Positions 7,929-16,390 are shown, numbered from the stretch's first letter. The stretch is 64,000 nucleotides of DNA from Acidaminococcus hominis (GCF_900291475.1 NZ_OLMM01000005.1:245390-309389); one strand, 5' to 3'. Notes: generated by a model from the sequence alone, not told the origin. Made by a program: numbers and translations.

Positions 7929-10214
7929 GTGGTACAGTTGATTTCGGAAGGCGTATATTGGCATGAAGGCAAGCTTTGGCAGGAAGGGGAAGCAGCCGCC
8001 CGGGGGTGGAAGCCCCAGGCTGCAGAAGGGCGGAAAAAGACCCTGGCCTATCAGGTACTGACCCAGCATAGTGACGGGCAGGACGGGGGGCTCCATATCC
8101 ATTTTGATTCCCTGACTTCTCCGGACATTGGGTACATGGGCATTGTCCAAACGGCGGTAGCCAGCGGCCTGGACCATTTTCCCCTGCCTTATGTGATGAC
8201 AAATTGTCATAATACTCTGGCGGCCGTAGGGGGCACGGTCAACGAGGACGACCATGTCTTTGGCCTGTCCGCTGCCAAAAAGTTTGGGGGCATCTACGTG
8301 CCGCCCCATATGGCGGTCATCCACCAATATATGCGGGAGCGCATGACGGGCGGCGGCCGGATGATTTTGGGCTCTGACAGCCACACCCGCTACGGAGCCT
8401 TTGGCACCATGGGCGTAGGGGAAGGGGGTCCGGAACTGGTAAAGCAGCTCCTGGGCCACACCTACGATATCCCGCTGCCCCAGGTGGTGGCCGTGTACCT
8501 AAAGGGAGCACCCCGGCACGGCATCGGTCCCCAGGACGTGGCCCTTGCCATTGAAAAAGCCGTTTACAAAAAAGGCTTTGTGAAAAACAAGGTACTGGAA
8601 TTTGTGGGACCGGGGATTACCGGGCTTTCCATGGATTTTCGCAATGGCATCGACGTAATGACCACGGAAACCACCTGCCTGAGCACCATCTGGTGTACGG
8701 ATGGGGTGGTGCGCCAGTACCTGACGGAGCATCAGCGGCCGGAAGCCTATAAGGAAATGAACCCTGGGGATATGGCCTATTACGATGGGGCCGTTGTGGT
8801 AGACCTGGGCCAGGTGGAGTCCATGATCGCCATGCCCTTCCATCCCAGCCATGTCTATACCCTCAAGGAATTAAACGCCGGAGGCCGGGAACTGCTCCAG
8901 GAAATTGAGCAGGAAGCCTTAAAGAGCCTGGAACGGAAGGATTTGTCCCTGCACCTGGCGGACCAGTACTACGACGGGAAAATGCACTGCGATACCGGGG
9001 TGATTGCCGGCTGCTCCGGCGGCCTGTATGAGAATATTATGGCGGCTGCCCGGATTCTCAAGGGCAAAAATATTGGACCGGAACGGTTTACCTTCTCCGT
9101 CTATCCCTCCAGCCAGCCTATTTACGTGGACCTGATGCGCAAGGGAGCCCTGCTGGATTTGATGGACGCAGGGACCATTGTCCGCTCCGCCTTCTGCGGA
9201 CCCTGCTTTGGGGCCTGCGATACCCCCAACAACCACGGCTTCAGTATCCGGCACACCACCCGGAACTTCCCCACCCGGGAAGGCTCCAAGCCCGGCAGCG
9301 GCCAATTGGCTTCGGTGGCCCTCATGGACGCCCGGAGCATTGCGGCCACCGCTGCCCAGGGCGGCGCCCTGACCCCGGCTACGGAAGTGGAGTACGATGA
9401 CCAGGTGCCGGCCTACCATTTTGATTCCCTGCCCTATGACCATAAGGTGGTGGACTGCTACCAAAAGGGCCAGCCGGAGGTTTCCCTGGTTTATGGCCCG
9501 GCCATTAAGCCCTGGCCGTCCATCCAGCCCCTGAACCAGAACCTGCTGGTGCAGGTGGCTGCCTACCTGGATGACCCGGTAACCTCTACGGACGATTTGA
9601 TTCCCTCCGGCGGCGAAACGTCTTCCCACCGGTCGGACCCCTATGCCCTGGCGGAATTTGCCCTGAGCCAAAAAGCTCCGGAATATGTGGGCCGGGCCAA
9701 AGCCGTCCAGGCCCTGGAAAAGGCAAGACAAGCAGGCCAGCTGACCCCGGAACTGACGGCGGTGTATGCAGCCTTAAAGGAAACCCTGAAGCTGACAGAA
9801 AGTGTGGAAGCACTGGCCAAGGATACTTCCCTGGGCAGCGTCATCTACGCCAACAAGCCCGGGGACGGCTCTGCCCGGGAACAGGCGGCTTCCTGCCAGC
9901 GGGTGCTGGGGGGCGCTGCCAACCTGGCCCTGGAATACGCTACCAAGCGCTACCGGAGCAATGTGATGAACTGGGGGATGCTGCCCTTCCTTATGGACCC
10001 GGAGGAGAAGACCAAATTGGCCCTGGGAGCCTGGATCTACCTGCCCAAGGTCCGGGAAACCCTGCTGGGCGATACAGACGCCTATACCGCCTACGTGTTC
10101 CAGGACGGCAAGGCGGTGCCCCTTTCCCTGCACCTGGGGGACGTGGAACCGGCCCAGAAGCAGATCCTGGCAGCCGGCTGCCTGATCAACTACTACGCAC
10201 AGCAAAGAAAATAA
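7929..10214 (+). CDS. Aconitase-superfamily hydratase (copy B), full length
   Basis: About 761 residues. The best ribosome site (AAAGGAG, 7912-7918) serves GTG 7929; an ATG at 7899 is in frame but has no such site. Domains 1-3 contain GSDSHTRYG, a first cluster cysteine in VIAGCSGG, the CGPCFG cysteine pair and RNFPTREGS. A smaller C-terminal swivel-type domain holds GDGSAREQAASCQRVLGG. Copy A aligns over its whole visible length, so these are paralogs. It is a YbhJ-like hydratase predicted to need an anaerobically stable [4Fe-4S] cluster. It is monocistronic with its own terminator and sits next to LysR B. Confidence 0.88.
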   Translation: MVQLISEGVYWHEGKLWQEGEAAARGWKPQAAEGRKKTLAYQVLTQHSDGQDGGLHIHFDSLTSPDIGYMGIVQTAVASGLDHFPLPYVMTNCHNTLAAVGGTVNEDDHVFGLSAAKKFGGIYVPPHMAVIHQYMRERMTGGGRMILGSDSHTRYGAFGTMGVGEGGPELVKQLLGHTYDIPLPQVVAVYLKGAPRHGIGPQDVALAIEKAVYKKGFVKNKVLEFVGPGITGLSMDFRNGIDVMTTETTCLSTIWCTDGVVRQYLTEHQRPEAYKEMNPGDMAYYDGAVVVDLGQVESMIAMPFHPSHVYTLKELNAGGRELLQEIEQEALKSLERKDLSLHLADQYYDGKMHCDTGVIAGCSGGLYENIMAAARILKGKNIGPERFTFSVYPSSQPIYVDLMRKGALLDLMDAGTIVRSAFCGPCFGACDTPNNHGFSIRHTTRNFPTREGSKPGSGQLASVALMDARSIAATAAQGGALTPATEVEYDDQVPAYHFDSLPYDHKVVDCYQKGQPEVSLVYGPAIKPWPSIQPLNQNLLVQVAAYLDDPVTSTDDLIPSGGETSSHRSDPYALAEFALSQKAPEYVGRAKAVQALEKARQAGQLTPELTAVYAALKETLKLTESVEALAKDTSLGSVIYANKPGDGSAREQAASCQRVLGGAANLALEYATKRYRSNVMNWGMLPFLMDPEEKTKLALGAWIYLPKVRETLLGDTDAYTAYVFQDGKAVPLSLHLGDVEPAQKQILAAGCLINYYAQQRK

Positions 10215-10227
10215 TATAGCAGCAAAA

Positions 10228-10263
10228 AATTACCGAACACCGTCGGGTGTTCGGTAATTTTTT
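10228..10263 (+). terminator. Rho-independent terminator after hydratase B
   Basis: AATTACCGAACACC, loop GTCG, GGTGTTCGGTAATT, then a T-run. Confidence 0.88.
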
Positions 10264-10283
10264 ACCTTCTTGTTAGGGCGCAT

Positions 10284-10327
10284 AAAAAAAGCCTGGCCAA
10301 AGGCAGAAACCTTTGGCCAGGCTTTTT
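10284..10327. terminator. Terminator for the convergent SLC13 gene
   Basis: GCCTGGCCAAAGG (10291-10303) pairs with CCTTTGGCCAGGC (10310-10322). It is flanked by an A-run on the left and a T-run on the right, so it can act in both directions. Confidence 0.88.
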
Positions 10328-10338
10328 TGCAGGGAGTT

Positions 10339-11628
10339 TTAGTAGGACAGGGGATAGAACAGGGCCACATACACCAGGGAAACAATGACACTGATAAAGG
10401 TCAGGGGCAGGCCCGGCTTTACGAAATCGATGAACCGGTAGCCCCCGGGTTCTACGGCCATGGAGTTGGCGGGCATGGCTACAGGGGTGGCAATGGCAAT
10501 GGAAGCAGCGAACCGGACGGCCACCAGCATGGCTTTGGGGCCAATTCCCAGGGTGCTGGCAATAACCAGGGCGATGGGGGTGAACAGGATAATGGTGGCT
10601 GCGTTGGACATAAAGTTGGTAATGGGGGTAATGATCAGGAAAATGCAGAACAGGATGATCATGGGGCTGCTGATGCTGCCCAGGAAATTCAGGGTACCGT
10701 CGGCAATCATCTGGGCGGCGCCGGAATTCTTCATGGCAGCGGCCACAGGCACCATGGCGGCGTAAATGATGATGCCGCTGATGGGTACGGAACGGGAGGC
10801 CTCCTTCATGCTGATGCAGCGGAAGGCCACCACCAGAATGGCCCCAATCAGGCCGATAAAGTGCAGGGGAATACCTACTTCATCAGAGAAAATCATGCCC
10901 AGGAAAGCGCCTACCATCACGGCCAGGGCGAGAATCCGTTTCCAGGCGGGAACCTTGGAATAATCTACCGTCAGGGAGGCAGCAGAATAATCATCGTCCT
11001 GGTTTTGGGGTTCGTCCGGCAGCAGGTTATAGCCAATGGTGGCCATATAGAAAGCGGAAATCACTAAGAGCAGCAGGGACAGAGGGGCAAATTCGAAGAA
11101 GCCCATGGTTTGGCCAATGCCCAGGCCTTCCAGGGTTTCTTTCAGGAAGGGACCGGAGGTGGTGCCTACGATGGTGATGCCACCGCCAAAGCAGCAGCCT
11201 ACGATAACCGGGTAAATCAATTTGGAACGCTTCATGCCGGTGGAATTGCTGACGCCTAAAATCAGGGCAATCAGCAGGGCGGCAGCACCGGTATTGGACA
11301 AAAAGCCGCTCATAATGCCGGAAAGCAGAACCGTGGCGAAAACCAACTGCCGTTCGCTTTTGGAAAAGCGGGTGAGTATATGACCGATTTTTTCTGCCCC
11401 GCCGGTTTTAAACACGGCTTCCCCAATAACGGCCATGGACGCAATGATCATGGTGGTGGGACTGGAAAAGGATTTCAGGGCGGTGTTGGCGTCAATGGCG
11501 CCAATGAGATAGAAGCCGACGGCAACGCTTATGGCCGTGGCGGCCAGGGGAATCAATTCCGTCATAAATAGGATAAAGGCAATCAGGATAATGCCAATAA
11601 CCAATGTTGCAACGCTCAAACCAAACAT
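10339..11628 (-). CDS. SLC13/DASS-type di- or tricarboxylate carrier
   Basis: 429 residues. The start (MFGLSVATLV) at 11628 has GAGGAG 7 nt upstream; the extra 22 codons open upstream are not supported. About 11-12 hydrophobic helices. The SLC13-like SNTGAA motif (near residue 110) and SNAAT motif (near residue 350) are the paired substrate/Na+ loops of this family. It is divergent from the PrpD B gene, with palindromic half-sites between them. It probably imports the substrate of the second half-cluster and is a different carrier family branch from the one at 5489. Confidence 0.88.
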   Translation of the reverse strand: MFGLSVATLVIGIILIAFILFMTELIPLAATAISVAVGFYLIGAIDANTALKSFSSPTTMIIASMAVIGEAVFKTGGAEKIGHILTRFSKSERQLVFATVLLSGIMSGFLSNTGAAALLIALILGVSNSTGMKRSKLIYPVIVGCCFGGGITIVGTTSGPFLKETLEGLGIGQTMGFFEFAPLSLLLLVISAFYMATIGYNLLPDEPQNQDDDYSAASLTVDYSKVPAWKRILALAVMVGAFLGMIFSDEVGIPLHFIGLIGAILVVAFRCISMKEASRSVPISGIIIYAAMVPVAAAMKNSGAAQMIADGTLNFLGSISSPMIILFCIFLIITPITNFMSNAATIILFTPIALVIASTLGIGPKAMLVAVRFAASIAIATPVAMPANSMAVEPGGYRFIDFVKPGLPLTFISVIVSLVYVALFYPLSY

Positions 11629-11740
11629 AATGTTCTCCTCCGTGGCAGAAACTTCCTGGGGGTGCGCACCAGAATCCGGGGAAGCCGACTGCAATAATGT
11701 ATTTCACTATGCCCATACAGTACATCAAATATTCTGAAAA

Positions 11741-11799
11741 AACCAATGGTATTAAGTTGTTGGAGAAATAACCTTTTGGTTAATGAATTTTTGGTTATT
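11741..11799. promoter_or_regulatory. Cluster of inverted half-sites in the SLC13/PrpD B divergent region
   Basis: TAACC-TTTT-GGTTA (11769-11782) is a perfect palindrome. A further GGTTATT at 11793-11799 mirrors AATAACC at 11767-11773. ACCA-A-TGGT lies at 11742-11750. Three TAACC/GGTTA half-sites about one to two helical turns apart suggest a multimeric regulator, plausibly LysR C at 13333. Confidence 0.45.
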
Positions 11800-11885
11800 G
11801 ATACAAGAACTATTTATCATTGGGCAAATCAAAACTCTGAAAATATAATAAACTCAATTCCAATTCAGCCGTCGGAGGTAAAAAA

Positions 11886-13283
11886 ATGGATGAGTTAAAA
11901 AGAGTTTCTGAATTTGTAGCAGCTTTCTCTCTAGAAAAAGCAGATGAGAATGTAAAAGCAAGTGCCAAAAAGTGTATTTTAGATGTGGTGGGGCTGGCCA
12001 TGGGGGCTTCTGATAACCCCATGTTCCAACAGATCAAAAAGGTGTATTTGCAGGCGGACAACCAACAGGCCTTGGTGCAGGAAGGCAGCAGCGCCCAGCT
12101 GGCATCCATTTGGGGCAGCCCGGAACGGACCAACCTGCGCACCGCCGTATTCTTTAACGCCATGCAGGGGCATACCCTGGAACTGGATGATGTGCATATC
12201 CGTTCCAAAACCCATATTGGCACAGTGGTAGTGCCTGCGGCCTGGGGCCTGGCAGAAGTGCTTCACAAGTCCGGGGATAAACTGCTGGAGGCAGTAATCT
12301 GCGGCTACGAGGTGATGAGCCGGATTGGCATGGGCTTTGGGGTTTCCAGCCACCGGAACAAGGGTTGGCATGTAACCAGCACGGCGGGCACCTTTGGGGC
12401 AGCTGCGGCCTGTGCCAAACTGTTGGACTTTACCCCGGAGCAGGTCCTGGCAGCCCTGGGCCTGGCAGGCACCCAATCCTGCGGCACCTGGGCATTCTTG
12501 TCGGACGGGGCCACCAATAAGGTACTGCATCCGGCCCGAGCAGCAGCCAGCGGCTTGGAGGCCTGCCTTTTGGTACTGGGCGGGATGCGCGGCTCCGCCC
12601 ATATCCTGGATGCCAAGGATGGGGGCATTTTCCCCATGATGAGTGACGCCTATGACTATTCCCTGGTGGACAAGGATCTGGGCAAGGTATACGAAATTCT
12701 CCAGGTGGACAAGAAGCCCTACCCCTGCTGCCGGAGTACCCACTGCGTTATTGATGGGGTGCTGAACTTGCGCCGGCAGTACCAGCTCCAGGCAGAAGAC
12801 GTGGTCTCCATTCAGGTGGGAACCTATCTGGTAGGGCTGAAGCAGTGCGGCCTGACGGATACCTGTAAGGTGCCCCAGCTGCCCACCCAGGCCAAATTTT
12901 CCACGCCCTATGTGGCAGCCTGTGCCCTGCTTCAGGGCCGTGTAGAGCTTCAGGATTTTGCCCCGGACCAGATTCTTCGGCCCCAGGTGCAGGCTTTGCT
13001 GCGGAAAGTAACCGTGGCGGAAGACCCGGAATTTACCGCCCGGTACCCGGAGCATTGGGGCTGCAAGGTCACCATCACCCTGCAAAACGGAACACAAGTG
13101 GAAACCGTGGTGAAGGATGCTTCCGGCAGCGTAGGTTCTCCTCTCACCGATGCCCAGCTTCAGGACAAAGTCCGGGCCTGCTGCCAAAAATACCAGGGCC
13201 CGTGGCTGGAACAGCTTATGGGAGACCTTTTGCAGTTGGAAACCTTGAGCAAGCTTCCCTCCCTGGTATATACTAAAGAGTAG
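11886..13283 (+). CDS. MmgE/PrpD family protein (copy B)
   Basis: 465 residues, with GGAGGT before ATG 11886. It shares with copy A the HTLELDDVH motif, the MSRIGMGFGVSSHRNKGWHV region, AAAACAKLL and KKPYPCCRSTH, so the two are paralogs of one subfamily. It belongs to the all-helical plus lid fold family that includes 2-methylcitrate dehydratase and cis-aconitate decarboxylase. It heads an apparent operon with LysR C and possibly the second DUF6282 gene. The substrate is unknown. Pairing with a tricarboxylate-type carrier across the divergent promoter supports an aconitate- or methylcitrate-like acid (inference). Confidence 0.88.
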   Translation: MDELKRVSEFVAAFSLEKADENVKASAKKCILDVVGLAMGASDNPMFQQIKKVYLQADNQQALVQEGSSAQLASIWGSPERTNLRTAVFFNAMQGHTLELDDVHIRSKTHIGTVVVPAAWGLAEVLHKSGDKLLEAVICGYEVMSRIGMGFGVSSHRNKGWHVTSTAGTFGAAAACAKLLDFTPEQVLAALGLAGTQSCGTWAFLSDGATNKVLHPARAAASGLEACLLVLGGMRGSAHILDAKDGGIFPMMSDAYDYSLVDKDLGKVYEILQVDKKPYPCCRSTHCVIDGVLNLRRQYQLQAEDVVSIQVGTYLVGLKQCGLTDTCKVPQLPTQAKFSTPYVAACALLQGRVELQDFAPDQILRPQVQALLRKVTVAEDPEFTARYPEHWGCKVTITLQNGTQVETVVKDASGSVGSPLTDAQLQDKVRACCQKYQGPWLEQLMGDLLQLETLSKLPSLVYTKE

Positions 13284-13332
13284 GACCGCTTGCGGGGATT
13301 CTGAAGGGGCGGTCAGAAAGCAGGGATACACC

Positions 13333-14271
13333 ATGACGGAAAACGACTTGACGAAAATTGTGACCATTGCCGAAGAAGGCAGTATGGCCAAAGCGGCCCA
13401 AAAATTGTTTATCACCCAGCCGGCCCTGAGCAAAAGCCTGGCCAAGGTGGAAGCAGAACTGGGGGAGGTCCTGTTTACCCGGAGCAGCAATGGGCTGATT
13501 CCTACGGAAGCGGGAAAATACCTGGTGACCAAGGCCTACCAGATTCTCAAGCTGTACGAGGATACCCGGGTGGAATTCTGCGAACTGAACCAGATGCAGA
13601 AGGGCCTGCTGAAACTGGGCTCTGCGGAACGGATTGGCGCCCTGCTGCTGCCCAATCTGCTGAAATCCTTCAGCGAGCGATATCCCAATATCAAAATCGA
13701 CATTGTGGAAGAAAATAGCGTGCTGCTGGAGGAACAGGTGCTGATGGGGGCTTTGGATTTGGCCATTGTCTGCCTGCCTCTGCGCAATGAGAATCTCAGC
13801 TATAAGGTGTTCTACCGGGGACCGTTGTTCCTGGCCCTGCCTAAAAGCAGCCCGGCCAACCGGTTTGCCTATTACCAGGAAGGGGAAAAGATGCCCTATA
13901 TCCACCTGGAGGACGTCCTGGACCAGGAATTTATCCTGACCAAGCCCTTCAAGAAAACCCGGGTGGCGGCGGACCGGATTCTGAAGCCCTTTGCCAAAGA
14001 CGTGAAGATTTTTATGGAGTCGCAGAACATCGAAACGGTCATCCGGCTGGTGGCAGGGGGCATGGGGATTTCCCTGGTGCCTTCCATCTACACCAAAAGC
14101 TACGTGACCGGGGATAACATCAACTATTACCAAATTGAAGAAAAATATGAGCCCTATTGGGAATGGGCGGTCATCTACAACGGGGAGCTGGGGCATTTGA
14201 CCCGGCCTTCCCGGGAACTGTACAAGCTGATCTGCCAGGAGGGGTGCACCTTCCCCAGCTATCTGGCCTAA
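13333..14271 (+). CDS. LysR-family transcriptional regulator C
   Basis: 312 residues. The winged helix-turn-helix (EEGSMAKAAQKLFITQPALS) lies at about residues 14-35, and the two-lobe effector domain ends with a GMGISLVPS turn. It lies 49 nt after PrpD B on the same strand, so unlike the other LysR genes here it is probably expressed with its target. The TAACC/GGTTA sites upstream of PrpD B are candidate autoregulatory operators. Confidence 0.92.
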   Translation: MTENDLTKIVTIAEEGSMAKAAQKLFITQPALSKSLAKVEAELGEVLFTRSSNGLIPTEAGKYLVTKAYQILKLYEDTRVEFCELNQMQKGLLKLGSAERIGALLLPNLLKSFSERYPNIKIDIVEENSVLLEEQVLMGALDLAIVCLPLRNENLSYKVFYRGPLFLALPKSSPANRFAYYQEGEKMPYIHLEDVLDQEFILTKPFKKTRVAADRILKPFAKDVKIFMESQNIETVIRLVAGGMGISLVPSIYTKSYVTGDNINYYQIEEKYEPYWEWAVIYNGELGHLTRPSRELYKLICQEGCTFPSYLA

Positions 14272-14285
14272 AATAACGCAAAAAA

Positions 14286-14313
14286 ACACCGGCTGCCAAG
14301 GCCGGTGTTTTTT
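14286..14313. terminator. Rho-independent terminator after LysR C
   Basis: ACACCGGC, loop TGCCAAG, GCCGGTGT and T6, with an A-run on the left side. Confidence 0.85.
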
Positions 14314-14314
14314 G

Positions 14315-14343
14315 TTGACAAACTTGTTTTTGGAGGCTATCGT
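14315..14343 (+). promoter_or_regulatory. Sigma-70-type promoter for the DUF6282 B gene
   Basis: TTGACA at 14315-14320, a 17-bp spacer, and TATCGT at 14338-14343, directly after the LysR C terminator. Confidence 0.6.
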
Positions 14344-14385
14344 ACAGATAGATAGGCATTTTGCAAAAATAGAGGGGGAAGCGTT

Positions 14386-15246
14386 ATGGAATCCATTTCA
14401 CTGGCCGCCTACGGGCTGCTAAAGGGCGGGTATGACCTCCATATTCATTCCCTGCCCTCCGCTTTGGATCGGCAACTGGACGATATCCAGGTGTTCAAGG
14501 AAGCGGACCGGGCGGAAATGGCCGGCATCTTGTTGAAGAACCACGGAGAGCCTACGGGCAGCCGGGCCTGGCTGCTGAACCGGTACCTGCCCCTGGCAAA
14601 GGTAAAGGCCTACGGGGCGGCGGTGCTGAACTGGTCCCTGGGGGGCCTCAATCCCCTGGCGGTGCAAACGGCTCTGGCCCTGGGGGCACGCATCATCTTT
14701 ATGCCCACGGTGGATGCGGCCAATTTCCCCCTGCGCAATCTGCCCGGGGACGTACTGCCCCGGCCGGGCATCCGGATTACGGATCCTGACGGGAATCTGC
14801 GGCAGGAAGTTCGTGCCATTTTCCAGGTGGTGAAGGTTAAGGGGGCGCTTTTGGTCACCGGCCATATCAGCCCGGAAGAAGCCCTGCTCCTGTGCCGAGA
14901 AGGCAGAAAAGAAGGGGTAAGAATGGTCCTGACCCACCCGGAATGGGCCCATACCCGGATCCGGCCCCAGGACCAGGCCGAACTGGCCCAAAGCGGGGTC
15001 TACATTGAGAAATGCTGGTACAATGTGGCAGAAGGGGAATGCACTCCGGCGGAAATGGCGGAACATATCCGGCTCATAGGGCCGGAGCACTGCTTTTTGA
15101 CCACGGACCGGGGGCAGAACGGCCGGGAAACCCCGGTGGAGGGGATGCTCCAATTTATCCAAAGTCTGCTGGATGAGGGGATTTCCCAAGCTGCCATCCG
15201 GACCATGGTGACCCAGGTGCCGGAGGAAATGCTGGGAATTGAATGA
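14386..15246 (+). CDS. DUF6282 family protein, metal-dependent hydrolase-like (copy B)
   Basis: 286 residues, with an AGAGGGGGAA ribosome site. It carries the same ordered motifs as the protein at 4534: DLHIHSLPS (HxH), a lysine in ILLKNHGE, TGHISPEEA, LTHPEWAH and TTDRGQN. It differs from copy A in replacing DGG with DRG at the last motif. Its own promoter precedes it and a strong terminator follows, so it can be expressed alone. The function is unproven; a metal-dependent hydrolase or lyase acting in the same acid pathway is the simplest reading. Confidence 0.8.
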   Translation: MESISLAAYGLLKGGYDLHIHSLPSALDRQLDDIQVFKEADRAEMAGILLKNHGEPTGSRAWLLNRYLPLAKVKAYGAAVLNWSLGGLNPLAVQTALALGARIIFMPTVDAANFPLRNLPGDVLPRPGIRITDPDGNLRQEVRAIFQVVKVKGALLVTGHISPEEALLLCREGRKEGVRMVLTHPEWAHTRIRPQDQAELAQSGVYIEKCWYNVAEGECTPAEMAEHIRLIGPEHCFLTTDRGQNGRETPVEGMLQFIQSLLDEGISQAAIRTMVTQVPEEMLGIE

Positions 15247-15257
15247 ATGAACGGAAA

Positions 15258-15293
15258 AGGCCGCAGCCAGGGTATCTGGCTGCGGCCTTTTTG
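15258..15293. terminator. Rho-independent terminator
   Basis: AGGCCGCAGCCA, loop GGGTATC, TGGCTGCGGCCT and T5. A short A-run on the left gives weak function for the convergent gene at 15312. Confidence 0.85.
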
Positions 15294-15311
15294 AGAGGTG
15301 CTGTACGCTAT

Positions 15312-15701
15312 TTAGTTGTTGCCCTGGGGCGGGAAGTCGTTCCGATGCTGGCTCTGGGGGGCCGGCTGGTGCGCTCTGTTGTGGGCTCTTTGGGGTGCTC
15401 TTTTGGGCGGCTTCCGGTTTCTCCATTCCGGATGATCCTTCTGGTCATCCCAGTGGGACAGGGGTGCCGGGTGGGAATCCCCCAGCACCACCACAATCTG
15501 GCTGAGGGGCTCTTTGTGCTCTGCGGCCTGGGCCTTGGGGGTGCCTAGCAGGAGATTGTAGCCGCAGACCAGAAGGGCGGCCAGCAGGGGCACGGTCAGC
15601 TGTTTTTTCAGCCGCTGCCAGGCTGTTTTATAGGGGCTGGGGCAGGCCAGAGCGGCCGTACCTACAGCGTTTTTTTGCAGGATCTGTTTTTGCAAAGTCA
15701 T
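15312..15701 (-). CDS. Small exported His/Pro-rich protein of the two-component regulon
   Basis: 129 residues from ATG 15701, which has GGGAGG 8 nt upstream. A charged N-terminal part is followed by LKKQLTVPLLAALLVCGYNL, a hydrophobic export/anchor segment ending before AQAAE. The exported part begins LSQIVVVLGDSH and contains DQKDHPEWRNRK, then a tail rich in His, Pro, Arg and Gln. It aligns with the neighbour at 15846 (SQ-IV-V-G, DQK-PE-R-K), so the two are paralogs. I recognise no known family. The His-rich tail could bind metal ions (inference). It has its own promoter with the 11-bp-phased repeat. Confidence 0.75.
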   Translation of the reverse strand: MTLQKQILQKNAVGTAALACPSPYKTAWQRLKKQLTVPLLAALLVCGYNLLLGTPKAQAAEHKEPLSQIVVVLGDSHPAPLSHWDDQKDHPEWRNRKPPKRAPQRAHNRAHQPAPQSQHRNDFPPQGNN

Positions 15702-15731
15702 GAGAAGGACCTCCCTTTTCTTGATGGTCTT

Positions 15732-15763
15732 AGTATAGGGCAGAAACATGAAAGAACTATGAA
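15732..15763 (-). promoter_or_regulatory. Promoter with 11-bp-phased direct repeat (gene 15312)
   Basis: On the plus strand: AGTATA (minus-strand -10 TATACT) at 15732-15737, six nt, AAACATGAA at 15744-15752, two nt, AACTATGAA at 15755-15763. The repeat period is 11 bp and the pair covers the -35 position. Confidence 0.75.
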
Positions 15764-15807
15764 AATCCTGGGCAGAAAATAAGCAAATGGGCAAAGTGGG
15801 GAAGACG

Positions 15808-15840
15808 CAAAAAAGGAAGTGCCGGGGCACTTCCTTTTTT
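15808..15840. terminator. Bidirectional terminator
   Basis: A-run, GGAAGTGCC, GG, GGCACTTCC, T-run. It ends the minus-strand gene at 15846 and separates it from the promoter at 15732. Confidence 0.85.
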
Positions 15841-15845
15841 GTATT

Positions 15846-16328
15846 TTATTTCCGATACGTTCCTTCAGGAGCGGGAGTCTGGCGGTTTTGGAGTTCCGGG
15901 CGCTGTTTCTGCTCTTTTTGCTGCTGTTTTTGTTCCTTGGTAAATTTCTTTTGCTGCTTTTGGTCTTTTTTCAGCTGCTTCTTTTCTTGCTTTTGTTCCT
16001 TTTGCTGCTCTTTGGTGTTTTCTTTCCGGTCTTTTTGGGAGGTCTTGTCTTCTCTTTGTTCAGGCTTGTTCTTTTGGTCTTTCAGGGAAGCCTGGGACTG
16101 GAGGCCATTTTCTCCTCTCACCAGAATGTACTGGGAGCGGTTTCCTGCTTCCGGGGCAGCGGCGTGGGCCACATTGCCAGCAGCGGCACTGCTGAAGCCG
16201 CAGACCAGGGCAGCCGCTACCAAGAACCGACCGGCACTTTTCTTTATTTCTTTCCAGCTGCTGCTCTCCATTCGGCTGAGCAGGGCCGTTTCTGTATAGG
16301 ATTTTTCACTTGCTTTTACTTGTGTCAT
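15846..16328 (-). CDS. Exported Lys/Gln-rich low-complexity protein of the two-component regulon
   Basis: 160 residues, with AGGGAGG upstream of ATG 16328. A cytoplasmic stretch of about 30 residues is followed by KKSAGRFLVAAALVCGFSSA, a hydrophobic segment with an AHAAA cleavage-like site near residue 57. The exported part starts RSQYILVRGENG and contains DQKNKPEQREDK, both alignable with the protein at 15312. The rest is an EQKQ/KKDQ-rich, highly charged and probably helical or disordered tail. No known family was recognised. Its promoter carries the same repeat box as its neighbours. The bias resembles envelope-spanning or polyanion-binding proteins, but function is unknown. Confidence 0.75.
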   Translation of the reverse strand: MTQVKASEKSYTETALLSRMESSSWKEIKKSAGRFLVAAALVCGFSSAAAGNVAHAAAPEAGNRSQYILVRGENGLQSQASLKDQKNKPEQREDKTSQKDRKENTKEQQKEQKQEKKQLKKDQKQQKKFTKEQKQQQKEQKQRPELQNRQTPAPEGTYRK

Positions 16329-16358
16329 AAAAATGACCTCCCTTGTTTTTCTGGCCCT

Positions 16359-16390
16359 ATTCTACCTGCGGATTATGAAAAGAACATGAA
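16359..16390 (-). promoter_or_regulatory. Promoter with 11-bp-phased direct repeat (gene 15846)
   Basis: On the plus strand: ATTCTA (minus-strand -10 TAGAAT) at 16359-16364, six nt, GATTATGAA at 16371-16379, two nt, GAACATGAA at 16382-16390. Spacing is identical to the sites at 15732, 17288 and 19416. Confidence 0.75.
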
